Below, one piece after another: positions 1 through 11,615 of a stretch of DNA of 64,000 nucleotides; the first letter of the stretch is position 1; each line of letters opens with the position of its first letter. The stretch lies in contig WIDE01000039.1 of NCBI GenBank assembly GCA_015039315.1, forward strand, positions 214,876 through 278,875, given 5' to 3'. The notes beneath the pieces were generated by a model. The model saw only the letters and a program-made list of their open reading frames with translations. It made no database searches and was not told where the DNA came from. The stretch is from Clavulina sp. PMI_390 (lineage: Eukaryota > Basidiomycota > Agaricomycetes > Cantharellales > Hydnaceae). The position numbers and the translations under genes were made by a program.

Positions 1-487
1 TCATCTGTCAGGAAGGCACCCTTTATCGGTGACAGTCGCCCACTCCACTTTGTGAGATGTTCCACGATACCAGATGAGCAAGTCCCTCCTAAATTTTTGA
101 TTCAACTAACGCTCTTACGGTCTGAGAAGGTGATGTTTGCTTGGGTCATTGCCTCGATTCTAGCAGATAACAGCCGAATCCTTGGGACCGCTTCAGGATT
201 TCCCGCACTCGGTTGCAGCTCCTCAGCGTCAATTTACTGAATACTTCGGTTAAGAGAGAATTTTGGAAGAAAGGGGTATTTTAGATGGAAATCCTAAGCC
301 AGTCTAAGCGGTCCCGATCTCGCGATCTCCGCACAATTGATCTGCATCGCTAGCTTTACTCTGCATTTACGGCGTCAGTTCTTGGGAATCACCTGGTTCC
401 ATTGCGCCTCTGTATATAAGTGATCCGTCCTCTCTCAAGGCCCCATAACCTATCATTGTTGCCCCCATTTTCCCCCTCAACTGAGCG
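1..487. other. Intergenic, upstream of the WSC gene
   Basis: No coding region is supported here. A TATA-like element (tatataag, 413-420) lies about 70 bp before the ATG at 488 and is followed by a pyrimidine-rich leader, as expected for a core promoter of the next gene. The left part may be the end of a gene outside the window, but nothing recognisable is visible. Confidence 0.5.
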
Positions 488-2201
488 ATGTTTATCACCT
501 CTACATTCCTCGGTTTTATGGTCGCTGCTTCCCTACTCTATGCCAGTCCTCTCCAGTACGTCCTTACTTTCGGGTAAACTCCACGATCCTAAGTTGATTC
601 TTGTCGCTGAGAAGCAAGAACAATTTATCCGACACCTCTCAGCCGTACGTCTCCGAAAAGCGCGCCGGGCTTGTTCCAGCACCAGTCAGGTCCTATGGTA
701 CCTGGACGCACTATGGTTGCACACAGGACCTCACTCTGAACGCCGACGGGCTCACCTTCTATGCTGGCCCGCCACAGAAAATGACCCCTCAATACTGCAT
801 GGATATATGTGATTCGCACGGTTTCGCTCTTGCAGGGTTACAGGGTGGGGGCGATTGCTACTGTGGAGACGCACTTGGCAGGGGTACAATCAAAGTTTTG
901 GATATCCTCTGCACCTTGCCTTGCACAGGTACGTCGTTCTACTATATTGAAATGCCAATAACTTAAGTATTCCCCAAGGTAATGTGACGTCCGCTTGCGG
1001 AGGCTTGCTTGAAGTGGATGTGTACACTCATCCCAGGCCGCCCTTAACCACCACATTCACTACCACATATATTACCTCGCGTACAATTGCGTCGCTGTAC
1101 ACTACCACAATCGCCAGCTACAGTACCTACACTGGTACTAGCTCTGTATATGTCTCCGAGCCTGCCAGCACGGTGGTCCTCGTCCCCTACACATACACAA
1201 CAACGACGTTAGTGCCCGTTGAAACAGCCTCGACGGAGGTTGTTCCGATTACAACTAGCACAACTGTGGTCGGCGATGCAACGCTTACTACAAGTGTGTT
1301 TGCATTAGAGGCAGACACTACCAGCGTTGAAGTCCCTTACACAATCACATCGACGTCATTTGCTGCTGGCACTACTTCCACGTATGTGCCTTTGTCGACG
1401 ACCGAAACACTTACCGCCGAAGTCGTCACAACTACTGACGTGTCTGAGTTGGAGGGCCCGACCACAGTCGTCACTGCTTTGGTATCCACGGTCACCGAGA
1501 CCACAACAGTAGCCACCGAGATCCCCACCACCAGCATCAGTAGTGCTACTTTCGTTTCCATCTCGCGCACGCTCTCCATATTCACTGGCACGACGTCGTT
1601 TGTTGATCCGCTCACGACCGTTATCCAGCCGGTCATCATCCTCACGACGATTTCCAAGACCATTACGATTACCTCGGTCGCTCCCGTCACATTCACAGAG
1701 ACGGTGAGCACTGGTGAGACGATCGTGACCGCTACGACAATAGAGAGCGATCTCATTTCGACGATCTATACGGTGGTGCCCACAAGCTACACGACCTATG
1801 TTCCAAGTGTCATACCGACAGTCACTTCATCCGCATCGGTGTACACATTTACGTCGACTCATGTCGGCTATATCCCTACCTCCTCTCTCTCCCCGACTGG
1901 ATTCACCCGGACCTTCGAAACCGGTAGCGTTTACACTGAGCCCACTTCTACCACCTCGGTCTATACATATTCCTCGACCAATACGAACGTGCTGTACACC
2001 ACTACCGTGCTCTCTGCTAGTGTTGGAACAGCGACGACGTCGACCACCAGCGCATATGAAACTGGGAGTGAGAGCTTCTTGACGTACATGACCACTGTGG
2101 AAAAGGACGTGGCGTCCACGGGAAGCGTCGCAGTCCCCAGTAGGACAACCGTCACGACGACAGTCACGACAGTTGTGAGCCGTCCTGCCACTGCTACTTA
2201 A
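488..2201 (+). CDS. Secreted WSC-domain protein with long Ser/Thr-rich tail
   Basis: Three exons are predicted: 488-555, 612-928 and 979-2201, giving about 535 aa. Exon 1 encodes a start Met and a hydrophobic stretch (FLGFMVAASLLYA) that reads as a signal peptide. Residues about 45-125 form a WSC domain with its Cys pattern (YGCTQD, QYCMDIC, CYCG, LPCTG, SACGG). This carbohydrate-binding domain is known from yeast cell-wall stress sensors and fungal glyoxal oxidases and exo-glucanases. The remaining roughly 400 residues are almost only Thr, Ser, Val, Tyr and Pro and should be heavily O-mannosylated. Unlike Wsc sensors, there is no transmembrane helix, cytoplasmic tail or GPI-type hydrophobic end before the stop, so it is probably a wall-bound or secreted lectin-like protein. 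The splice joins keep the WSC frame intact. A further 3' exon carrying an anchor cannot be ruled out. Confidence 0.8.
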
Positions 2202-2511
2202 ATGAATGGTATACCTTGATTGCAAACTGTGCTTAGCTCATCCTGTTTCATTTCTCCGCACAACCAAGGCTGATAGTTTTGCGTGCAGTTCTTTTTTTTT
2301 TTTTTTTTTAGATTTCCCTGCATTTCATGCTTCTTTGGTTTTACGGATGATGCCTACTTAGGCTCCTCCTTCGGCCTCGTGACCACAGTATATTCAATCA
2401 AGTAGTGTAGCTAAGGTTGATGGGGATATTTCGTGTATATAATAATGGTTCTGCTTGAGCTGCTTGGAGGTTCCTACTCGAAACCAAACCCAAGACTGAC
2501 GAGCAAGACAA
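2202..2511. other. Convergent intergenic space
   Basis: This is the shared 3' space between the WSC gene (+) and the Snf2 gene (-). It holds an 18-nt poly-T run near 2291-2309 and AT-rich sequence suited to 3' end formation. No gene is seen. Confidence 0.5.
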
Positions 2512-5500
2512 CTAGCCCTTATCATCTGCCCCGGAACCTTCCTCATCTCCATCGTCACTGCCGAGCTCAAACGCCGGGCTGAAGTCCGCATTATTGTCGA
2601 GGGCCTGTAGAAAGGCCTTTTGGTCTGCAGAGCCGAATTTGGCGAATGCGAGGGCAAACTGGGCGAGCGACATCTCGGAATCTTCAATGAAACCGTGCTC
2701 AATAAGTTTCCTTTTGCGATTGCGAAGACTAGTTTTGGGAATATCAGTGCTCGTTGTACCCTCAGTGAGGTTAGAGTAATTGAGACACGTACCGCTTCTC
2801 CCCCATCAGAAGTGGTTTGATTTTACTGTGCGCGTGCTTGCTTCGCTTTGGCGGATGCCAAGCCCCTAATTCTCCATCGTGGGAGGTCTTGGAAGAGTTA
2901 GCGCGCGAGGTTAAGGCGGCAGCACCGGGAATTGAGTCAGAAATAATGCCTTCTTTTCCCTCCTGGGCGCCAGGGTTTCCGTGTGTGGAGATACTACGTT
3001 TCCTCTACAACAGGCATTCTATCATCGGATGGGTTCGTTATATGTTGGAGGGGATCTACCTTTCGAGCGGCAGCAGCTTCCTCCGCTGCTTCGGCAGCAA
3101 GACGTAATGGTGCCAAAACTTCAGAGTTTCGATGGCGATACCCGCCACCCGCGGCACCAAGTAATCCGGATACGAGCTCTGCCTCATGCGCTTGCTCGGC
3201 TTTACGTCTAATGGAAACTTCACCCAAGGAAGAATCTCATGACCCCAGTGTTTGCTGCTCGTAAGCTCACTATTCAAACGCATCAATACGGATCGCTCAC
3301 CATCAATGAGCAAGGCTCCCGCCCCGCGGACGTCGTCCTATTAGTGAAAAGGAGTCAGTGCACTCCTTGTCATTGATCTTGGAGAAATTCCGCCTTACAT
3401 CGTCGGAGAGCTTTCTCCCATCCGTAGTCAGTGCCCACTCCAATTCCTCAACACGAGCACGTTCAATCTAAGTGGGGAAAAGAATCTGGACTCTTCAACG
3501 AGCTCTCTTCGGATAAGGTTTATGAGTCTTACCACGTGTTTGGTAGCATAAGCTGATGGCTGGAGACTAAAAATGTTTTTGAGACCAAACAACTCTCTAA
3601 GTGCGAAGTCTCGTGTTAGAACGCGGTTGAGCGGCAATATACACAGTAGCCATACCCTTGCTTAGTTTTGTCACCGTGAACACCTTCGAAGAATCGGGTC
3701 TGGGCGGTACCTTCGTACGCAATATTCATCTGCTGTTGTTTGTAGATTTGACGAGCGTAAATTAGCTCTATATTGCAGCAGACGAGGGCGAGAGCAGTTA
3801 GCTTTGAATAATTGCAGTGGGTCTAGGCATCATGCATTCGTACCCTCAAGAGCCCCAGCCCCGAGCAAGCGAATCACATACACATCACGGGTTTGGCCAT
3901 AGCGATAAGCTCGGTCCATTGCTTGGAGATCGTGGGCCGGATCTGTTTTAAGTCAGAAAGTCAGAAAGTCAGAAAGTCGCTGAGAAAAGCAACCAGTGAG
4001 CTTCGAGATGTTAGGACGCACTCCAGTGTGGGTCGAATATAACAACACGGTTGGCAGATGTCAAATTGAGGCCGGTTCCTCCTGCAGTGGTTGAGATGAG
4101 GAAGATGAACTTATTGGGATCGTTATTGAATGAATCAACCAGGGGCATGCCTATGTGTGAAACAGGATGGTACTGAGATATTTTGCCACGGAGAAGAGTG
4201 GCGTGGGAGACAGGGGAATCGGACGCACGCAGTTCCGATTTCGTTTGTCCATCGAGATAGCACATCTTACTACTACCAAAGTCTGGGGATGTCAAATCTT
4301 TTGTCAGCTGAAACTACCACAGTAGCACTCCGCTCAAAAACGCACTTTTCTCAACTTCTGTCTCCAGGAACTTCAGCAGCTTGACACTTTTCGAGAATAT
4401 GAGGACTTTGTTCTTTGCCTCTGCATTGTGCCAGGCATGAAGCAACCCCTTTAGGACATTCCACTTCCCACACATGTTTGGACTTGAGAGCCAAGAACAT
4501 ATCATTGAGTTAGTCAAGCGAGGTCTCACAAGGGATCGGGAATTTCCATACAGGTATATAGCTGATCGCTTTCGAAGGTTCGGTTGATTGGGAAAAGCAA
4601 TCTCAAGTAGTTCATGACTCCGCTCCTTTTGCTCAAGACTGTCGTTGTCAGCTGGAGTTCGTGAATTAACAAGGTTATTGAGAGCTATTATGCGTGGAGG
4701 GGCTGAGGATGACTCACTGGGGTACAGTAGGGCAGGGTGATTCGATACCTATGGAAAATAAATCAACGTAGTAGCATGAGCTCTGTCATCACAGTGTTAT
4801 CAGTATGCGCCAGTGTTCTTCTAACCTTGATGAGTACCGAAATCATGGCCAGCATAGTGCTAATGAACTTTTCGCCCCTCTCGTTCTGGGAATAGCAGCA
4901 TGTCCCTCTTGTTTTGTTTGTCTTGCCCTCGGATCTGAGTTCAAGTTGGGCCACCTCGCAGTCGCAGGGGTCGTCCTTTCGCAAGAGCCCGTGCACAGCG
5001 GGGGAGTTCAGGATGTTCTTGTATGCAGCGAGTTGTATTGTGGTCAATGGACCTGCATGGGTGCATATGGGAAGGATATCAGTAGACTGTCCGAAAGTAT
5101 TGCAGTTAACGACGCACAGAAGATCACATCATCTGTCTTGTTTGGAAGCTGGTGCTTGATCAGATCTTTCGTCCTAGAAATTCATGGGAAACAGATCGAG
5201 AGGGTAGTTGGAAAAATCCAACAAACCTGCGAAGCAAGAAATTTGGAAGCAATTTCTGTGAAAAAGCCTTTCCAAGTGCCTTTCCGCAAGATCAACAAGT
5301 AATACAGTTATTGCTAGAGCTCCAGTCGCAATGTAGGAAACAAAAAGCACTCACTATGGCTCTATCTTGTTCTTCTGCTGATGATGTATGGCTCTGGCCT
5401 GCTTTGAGAGGTTTCACAATCGTATTTTTCCATTGTTGTCTGGTTCCGAGACGCCCAGGGTTCGTCCAGTCAAGCAAAGTCCATAATTCGGCATAATCGT

Positions 5501-7475
5501 TTTGCAGTGCCGTTCCCTGCCGTGTCGGATTACCCGAGGACCATATATCGAGACAGGTTAATCCCAGAGTAGACAGACGGGTTAGAGCTATGCATACGAA
5601 CCGTCAAGCCAAAGCGCACTAAGCAGTCGAACCTCATAAAGTTCTTGGTTATGGTGGAAGAACTATTCTTAATCTTGTGCGCTTCGTCAAGAAAAATGAC
5701 ACTGAGTGCAAGACTCTCAAATTTGTCGATATTCTGGCGGACGAGCTCATAAGAGGTCAACACTGACAAAAATTACCAAGAGAATAGAGCAATAAGACCC
5801 GCTGAATTGAGAGCACAAACGGACCCCACGTACGGATGTCGAGTCGACCCATGCGGAAGTCGGTAAGGACGTCGGCCCGTTCGTTTGCGTCCCTGTAAGT
5901 CCCAACTTCGAAGTACCCCCACTATTCCCCACGAATGCACACGTAATCGCGTCGGTCAAGAGATGGCAGTGTATATATTTTGAGACTCACAGTATCTAGC
6001 TCCCTTTCCCAATTGTCGATAAGAGTCTTTGGAACAATAATAAGGGCAGTAGGCCACTTGAAGTTGGCTTTGGGCATTGGTGGCGCATTCCTCTTCCGTT
6101 CATTTTCCCTTTGCCACTTTTCAACCCAATTTCTTCTTCGATCCTTGTCGCGGATATCATTGTCTTTACTGTCGATGGCAGCGAGGAAGCTGATTACTTG
6201 AACAGTTTTCCCTACCAGCCAAATTGGAGTTGGCGAATATGAGTGAATAATTTAGAGGTGAACTTGGTCAATAGCAATGCGCACCAAGTCCCATGTCGTC
6301 TCCCAACACCCCGCCACGCCCTTCACACCATCTGTCATAGAAAAACTGAATGCCTTCCCTCTGGTAATCCCTGAGAAACCGGTTGACGCTTGCTGGTACA
6401 CTATCGTTCGTGCTCCCAGCAGCGACAGGGGTACCATCGTAGCACTCTTTCGGACGTTTCAGGACGAACTTGCCACGTGCGGTCTGGTCGGCACGAGGGA
6501 TCAGATTCGGTTTGATTTCCCTATCTTCTTTGGACAAAGATTTGATGGGCGGAGTAGAGGGAAGGCTATTGGCTAATCGGGTGGATGGTTGAGGTGAGGA
6601 TTCAGTTTCGTCCTCCTCTTCGGATTCGGTCGCTGATCCTTCGTCTCCTTCCCCTTCCCTTGAGCGGATATCCTTCTTCGCATCAGCTGGTGGGAACTCG
6701 TGGTCTGACTCGGGGTCGGTTTCTGAGCCGTCTTCGTCAGGATCGAGTGAAGGTTTGGGTGGGGATGACAGATTTTTCGCGGGAGATGAAAGAAGGGACT
6801 TTAAGGCCGGCTTTAGTAAGGGGTTGAGAGCCGACATCTGAGTGGTCTTGCTGGAGGTAGTCGATGCGGGATGGGGCTCTTCAAGCCCTAGAAGCTTATA
6901 TAGAGGGTTGTGAGATAGATCTAGAGAGATTAACAGTAAGTGATTCACATGGATGGGCAGGACTTGAGGGTTCTTGCCCACATTTGACCGCGCTAGCTTC
7001 GAGCTTCTGATCATCTGGGTCTGACAAGTCACTCTCAGACCCCTCGTCACCTGATGAGGCGTGAAATAAGTCGCATCCGGACTTCTTCTTTTTTGGTAGG
7101 TTTTCTACGATAGCAACAGAAAGCAAGACCAAAGGATGAGCCCTGGTAATCAACATCTTTGGGTCGACTGACTCTTTGGGGGTGCTGGACGCTCATCCTT
7201 AGAGGTAGACCCACGCGACTTTTGCCTGACAGAAGAAGAAGTTTTTTTTCTTTTGGACGGCGGTTGAGGTATGTCATCAATCTCAAAGTCTGGGTCGGGC
7301 GCTGTTGTGAGACACGATCAAGGATCCAGGGCCTGAGCTTTTGTTCGCATATCACTGACGGTAGCCCATATAGATGCTCACGAGGGGGTGACAGGTAAGA
7401 CACTAGCTCTGCAGATCGCCCTTGAGCCTTCGGCTGTCTCTCGTCTCGCTCATCCGCCCTGTTGGCGGACAACAT
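2512..7475 (-). CDS. ERCC6L2-like Snf2-family DNA-dependent ATPase
   Basis: A large minus-strand gene with many exons. I start it at the ATG at 7475; the first splice (donor gtgagc after the Pro codons, acceptor cacaacag) joins in phase to a basic, Pro-rich N terminus. An acidic Ser/Asp/Glu-rich segment follows (6570-6750). The ATPase core reads [16 protein letters not shown], then motif [16 protein letters not shown] split by an intron near 6215-6290, [12 protein letters not shown] (motif Ia region, near 6010), motif [11 protein letters not shown] (5670-5690), [10 protein letters not shown] (motif V, near 4080) and [10 protein letters not shown] (motif VI, near 3900). The sequence after motif VI ([22 protein letters not shown]) matches the ERCC6L2/Hebo subfamily better than Rad26/CSB. 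In animals ERCC6L2 acts in double-strand-break end joining and transcription-linked repair. The stop codon is at 2512-2514. Exon ends in the C-terminal third are not resolved. Family assignment is strong, subfamily fairly sure. Confidence 0.85.
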
Positions 7476-7654
7476 GGTAAGAGTCGGATGTGACGCACAG
7501 TGTGTGACGTCACGCATTCCATTTCGTCACGCGTCGAGTCACCTTTCTGTTCGATGGTAAACTATCATTAGATTCTAATATGGTGAGGATTAACATAATG
7601 AAGCAGAATGAAACATGATATCCCATCTTCACGTAAAAGATCTACAAAAAGGGC

Positions 7655-9061
7655 TCAAAGATCGAGGGCTGTGTAAATTTTGCTCCCAACTTCACGCATA
7701 ACCTCTCCAACCTCTCTCTCCTGCGCACTCTCACCTGGGTGTAGCACTATCGGTATCCCCGCATCTCCGCCGCGGCTAACTCCAGGTACAAGCGGTAGCT
7801 CACCGAGCACAGATGTACCCATCTCACGTGCGGCCTTATGGAAGTGTGTTGTTGGGCCGAATATATAATGTGGCTCCGCAGTATTGGGAGGGCAGGTGGG
7901 ACAGGTAAAGTGGGACATGTTGAGAAGGAGTCCCAGGATCTGAGTGCCTTTGAATAAGCGTGAGAGGCAGGGGATGAGAGACGGAGGACGCACTGGAATG
8001 GAGACCTTGTTGAACATTGACACGCCCTTCCGCACGTCGATCAACGCTACATCTTGTGGTGTCGACACAATCACTGCACCTGCAAAAAAGGATAGACGGG
8101 CGAGTTTGGTAACAGCAATATCTGGGGGACGAGTGTCGAAGAGCCTCACCGTCAGCCTTGACGAGCTGCCCGAATGTCAATGCAACATCACCCGTGCCAG
8201 GAGGCATGTCCACTACTAGGACATCAAGCCCAGTCCCAGCATCTCCTGCCGCCCCACGCCAGTCGACATCAAAGAGCAATTGCTGCGTCGCCTTCTGTAC
8301 CATTAAGCCACGCCAGACGACAGCTGCGGAGGGGTCTGATTCTCCCGAGGGAGATTTGGGGAGGAGGAAGCCCATTGACATGCAGGGAATGCCGTGGTTT
8401 ATGAGAGGGATGAGAGCACCAGCTGTGAAAAGGAGCGAGAAGCTATTAAGCAATTTTTCTACCTCAATAGCACAGAATTTGATGCGTACATTTACTTAGC
8501 TCGGGTTCCCCGACGCGCTCCAGACCCATTAATTTGGGTATTGACGGACCAAAGATATCTAGGTCAAGTAAACCGACCTTCAGTGGCCGAGATCCATGAG
8601 AATTCAGGGCAAGAGACATTGCAAGATTGGCTGTAGTTCGTACGGAAGTTGGGTCAATTTGTTAGCCCAGCGTGGAATTGGTGGGGATGGTGAGTGCTCG
8701 CAAACCTGCAACCATGCTCTTGCCCACTCCTCCCTTGCCACTCGCCACAGCAATGACGCGCTTTACATGAGGTATCGGCCGCTTCTCCGGGGGGCCACCT
8801 CTTGTAGGTATTTTGGGAGGTATTCTTTCGCCAGAGCGAGGAAGACCCTAACGACAATGAGGTCAGAAATTGCGTCGAAAGTATTGGGGACGCGACGCAT
8901 ACCAGAGGGTTTCCGTGCGCAAACGACTTTGATGTGGAGAAAAGCCTCAGGTTTTGGACACTAGCATGTGCTATTGAATAGCATTTTAGTCCTTGCAATG
9001 GCTTGTGAGTCAAGAACGTTCGCTCGAGGGAGCCAAGGAGGAGACTTTGTGAGTGTGACAT
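7655..9061 (-). CDS. IND1: NUBPL/Ind1-type mitochondrial Fe-S assembly P-loop ATPase
   Basis: Mrp/NBP35-family ATPase of the Ind1 branch, which delivers Fe-S clusters to respiratory complex I in mitochondria. The ATG at 9061 opens a Ser/Leu/Arg-rich N terminus typical of a mitochondrial presequence. An intron follows, then [22 protein letters not shown] (deviant Walker A near 8730-8760), [19 protein letters not shown], the family signature [12 protein letters not shown] (near 8180) and [14 protein letters not shown] (near 8040). The C-terminal CxxC motif of this family is present as FTCPTC, where the two Cys would bridge a 4Fe-4S cluster between subunits. The last residues ([10 protein letters not shown]) end at the stop at 7655-7657. 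All key motifs are intact. The gene lies head to head with a second mitochondrial gene, with 26 bp between the ATGs. Confidence 0.9.
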
Positions 9062-9087
9062 TGGTGCCACGTGACGTGCTCCGCCAA
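9062..9087. promoter_or_regulatory. 26-bp bidirectional start region with E-box
   Basis: Only these 26 bp separate the ATG of the NUBPL gene (-) from the ATG of the CCDC90-like gene (+). They contain a palindromic CACGTG (9068-9073) overlapping a TGACGTG element (9072-9078). CACGTG is the binding site class of bHLH factors such as Cbf1, and TGACGTG that of bZIP/CREB factors. Promoter elements or 5' leaders must overlap the opposite coding region unless a downstream ATG is used. A regulatory role is inferred. Confidence 0.5.
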
Positions 9088-10530
9088 ATGTTTACTCGTT
9101 CGTCGCTCCGGGCTCTAGGGCAGCCCTCCCGGCGGCTATACCACACAAGACCTACACCTGAAATCCGTCTGCCGTCTAGAGGAGATGGCGGGTTTACCGA
9201 GCCGAGTCTTCGAACGTCGAGGCATGCGAGGATGCAACCGCATCCTTATGAAGGAGCTGCCGCGTCCAGCGAGAACTCATACTCAAACTCTAGTTCTACC
9301 CCGCCCGAGGATTCAGATTCCTCGTCATCGGCTACACCATCCCCTGATCCAAGTTCACCCCCTTCCTCATCCTCTGCATCTGATTCAAACCAACCTCCCT
9401 CAACAGAGGGGCAAGGCCCCTCAGATCCTGAGGCGACGAAAGATCTGACAGTCATCATGTCTCCGACTAGATTCCGGTCCGACAGGTCGAGGCCAGAAGA
9501 CCAGTACCCATCTCGCCTCATGAACCCTTTCGACACGCACAAAGTCTTCAAACGACTAGAGCAGGACTTCCCCTCCCCCATAGCCCACACCATCATGCGA
9601 GCCACTCGCGGACTGTTGATCGACCGCATCCATAAGGCCAGGAGAGATGGCGTCGACATTAAAGAGGCAGAGAACGTCAGTACTCTTCCGTTCCCGTTGC
9701 AGAGGGGCCGCTCGCTCATATTAAATGCATGACGTTTTGGGTTTCACAGCAAGAATATCTTTATCGTGCAGCGCTCTCGGAACTTCGCACAGAGCTTTCA
9801 ATGCGCACCAAAAATGAGTCAGCTGCGCTGTCGCAGAGCGCGAGTCTCATACGGAAAGATGTTGAAGCTCTTTCAGCCAAGATGAAGGAAGATATCGCCA
9901 CGATGAAGCATGAGTAAGTATTACCTGAACCCCTTCAGCTCTCTACTTCCTACACTAAGCCTCGCCCGTACTTCTAGGATGCAGATGGAGCTGAACAATC
10001 GAAGAAATGAAGTGAAGGGAGATCACAAGATGACGAATATAGCAATCGAGGTCAGTACGCATTCCGTCGCGTTACACCTTTTACACTCCACCAAGACCTA
10101 ACCATGAAAATGTTATTACAGGAACTTGTCCACGAAGCGACCGTCAAAATCTCAGACCTCAAGTAAACAATTTCGCTTCCTGCACTTGTCACTTTCTCGG
10201 AAGCTGATAATTTTTTTCCGATATCCCAAAACTCTTTTTATTGCCCGTAGAACCGAAGTAGAGCAGGGAAAGTGGGACAATACCCGCAGAGGAGTAGCAG
10301 TCATTGGCGTTTTTGTTCTCGTCGTCATCCTCGCGCTAGAGACCGCCAAACCCTCCTCATTTTCCCGCAAGTCAAAATCCAAGGTTGAGGAGAGCGATGC
10401 TAACGACGGCAAGGATACGGAGCCTAAAGAGCACCATCCACATGTACACCATGACGCCTTCGTGCCGTCCAATCCACCTAGTTCTGGGCCCTCCGCTGTC
10501 GTACCCGCTCCTCCAGCTGCACGACATTGA
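9088..10530 (+). CDS. CCDC90/MCUR1-family (DUF1640) mitochondrial coiled-coil membrane protein, copy 1
   Basis: Predicted exons begin 9088-9675, 9750-9913 and 9978 onward, and the stop is at 10528-10530. The N terminus ([21 protein letters not shown]) is Arg/Ser-rich without acidic residues, a good mitochondrial presequence. A Ser/Pro-rich stretch follows, then [14 protein letters not shown], the conserved start of the CCDC90/Fmp32 domain, a long coiled coil ([20 protein letters not shown] onward; [12 protein letters not shown]), and one C-terminal helix ([17 protein letters not shown]). Relatives are inner-membrane proteins, among them animal MCUR1, linked to the calcium uniporter and proline transport, and yeast Fmp32, linked to cytochrome oxidase assembly. 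Odd for the family, about 60 polar residues with a His cluster (EHHPHVHHD) follow the membrane helix. The second family member at 31.3 kb ends right after its helix. Confidence 0.8.
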
Positions 10531-11615
10531 GGCTATACGGCTGAAGAGGGCCTAAAGATGTAGCACCAATTAAGATACCCCAATAATAACATGGTGAGCT
10601 CTCAATCGTAAGTTAGCTATCCAAGAGTGCTGATCGCAATGATATGCTTATCAGGACTTGACCCTAGATCTCACAGCCTCTCAATAACATAACCTTGAAC
10701 AAATGTAGAGATGCCCAGCACCAGAAACTAGTTCTCGTTCCGCTTTTGAGTAGCTGGGGTGATGGCATATGTCTACAGTAATCCAACAAATTACATCATT
10801 GTCATCCGCCAACTGACATTTGACAGAAAGGGTTATCCGCTGTTTTGTTCCAGTTCCGCGCATCGGCGAAGGCTTTACACGTTTTCCGTACGCACGGGCG
10901 GCTGCTCGATTGCGGGTATTCATCCAGCCGTTCAAACCGCCAGCTATATTCCTAGCCTCTCACCCACTATCTCTCCTTCCAACCAACTCGCCCAGTGACC
11001 GTGCGGGACTGTCAAATCTCTACCCCTCGTGGCCCGTCAATTTGTTGTCTTGGCTCTAGGCGCTACTTCAAGTCGGGGCCACTGTAGTTCAAAATAAGTC
11101 CGACGCCGACGCCGAAGCCGCTACCGTCAACGAATTCGAAGCCTTCGACTCTCAGCTACGGAGTTATTTCTTCCGTATGAGGGTTCCCTCTTTCCCATTG
11201 ATCGTGCGGCTCGCCCTGACGTCCATTTTGCTTGATCGCCCGAAATCATAAGCGGCTCTTCCATGTTCAATGGCGAGGGAACGCTACCCCTTGCCTTGGT
11301 ACTCGGTACTCTACCTGCTGCACGCAGTCAGTAGGGTGCGTGACAATGTGCCTTAAGGTGCTGCTAGTTGATATCTCATCCAGCGGCTCAGAGCAAACTG
11401 CCACATGCCAGTCCGAATCTAGAACGCCGCAGCTTCTTGGCTTCCAGTCGGAGAGAGGCTTCGAGTGCGCAGTAATTTGAAAATCGCGCTATAAAGCTCA
11501 CAGTTGGTTATCGACACCAGATTCCCTTTTCCCTCCTTTCAAGTTCAAGTTGGCGTGCGAAATCGTCTAGTTTTGTTTCTCTGTCCACCGCCTCTTGCGT
11601 CACCCTCACGACTCT
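10531..11615. other. Intergenic region
   Basis: Short open frames occur, but none shows family features or consistent splice joins. Near the right end a TATA box (tataaag, 11490-11496) sits 120 bp before the ATG at 11616 and probably serves the next gene. The tract at 11098-11135 is rich in GCCGA-type triplets. Confidence 0.45.

Noticed and set aside
1337..1756. 139-codon minus-strand frame rich in Val/Thr/Ser
   Set aside because: It is the antisense of the Thr/Ser-repeat coding part of the WSC gene, where codon bias leaves the opposite frame open.
6240..6300. Apparent premature stop after GDDMGLG in the Snf2 gene
   Set aside because: A GT-AG intron (donor gtgcgc, acceptor ctggtag) joins GLG to KTVQVISF, so the gene is not broken.
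9246..9719. 157-codon minus-strand frame opposite the CCDC90-like gene
   Set aside because: Its Ser/Glu/Gly-rich product mirrors the Ser/Pro/Asp-rich insert of the real gene; no start context or splice sites.
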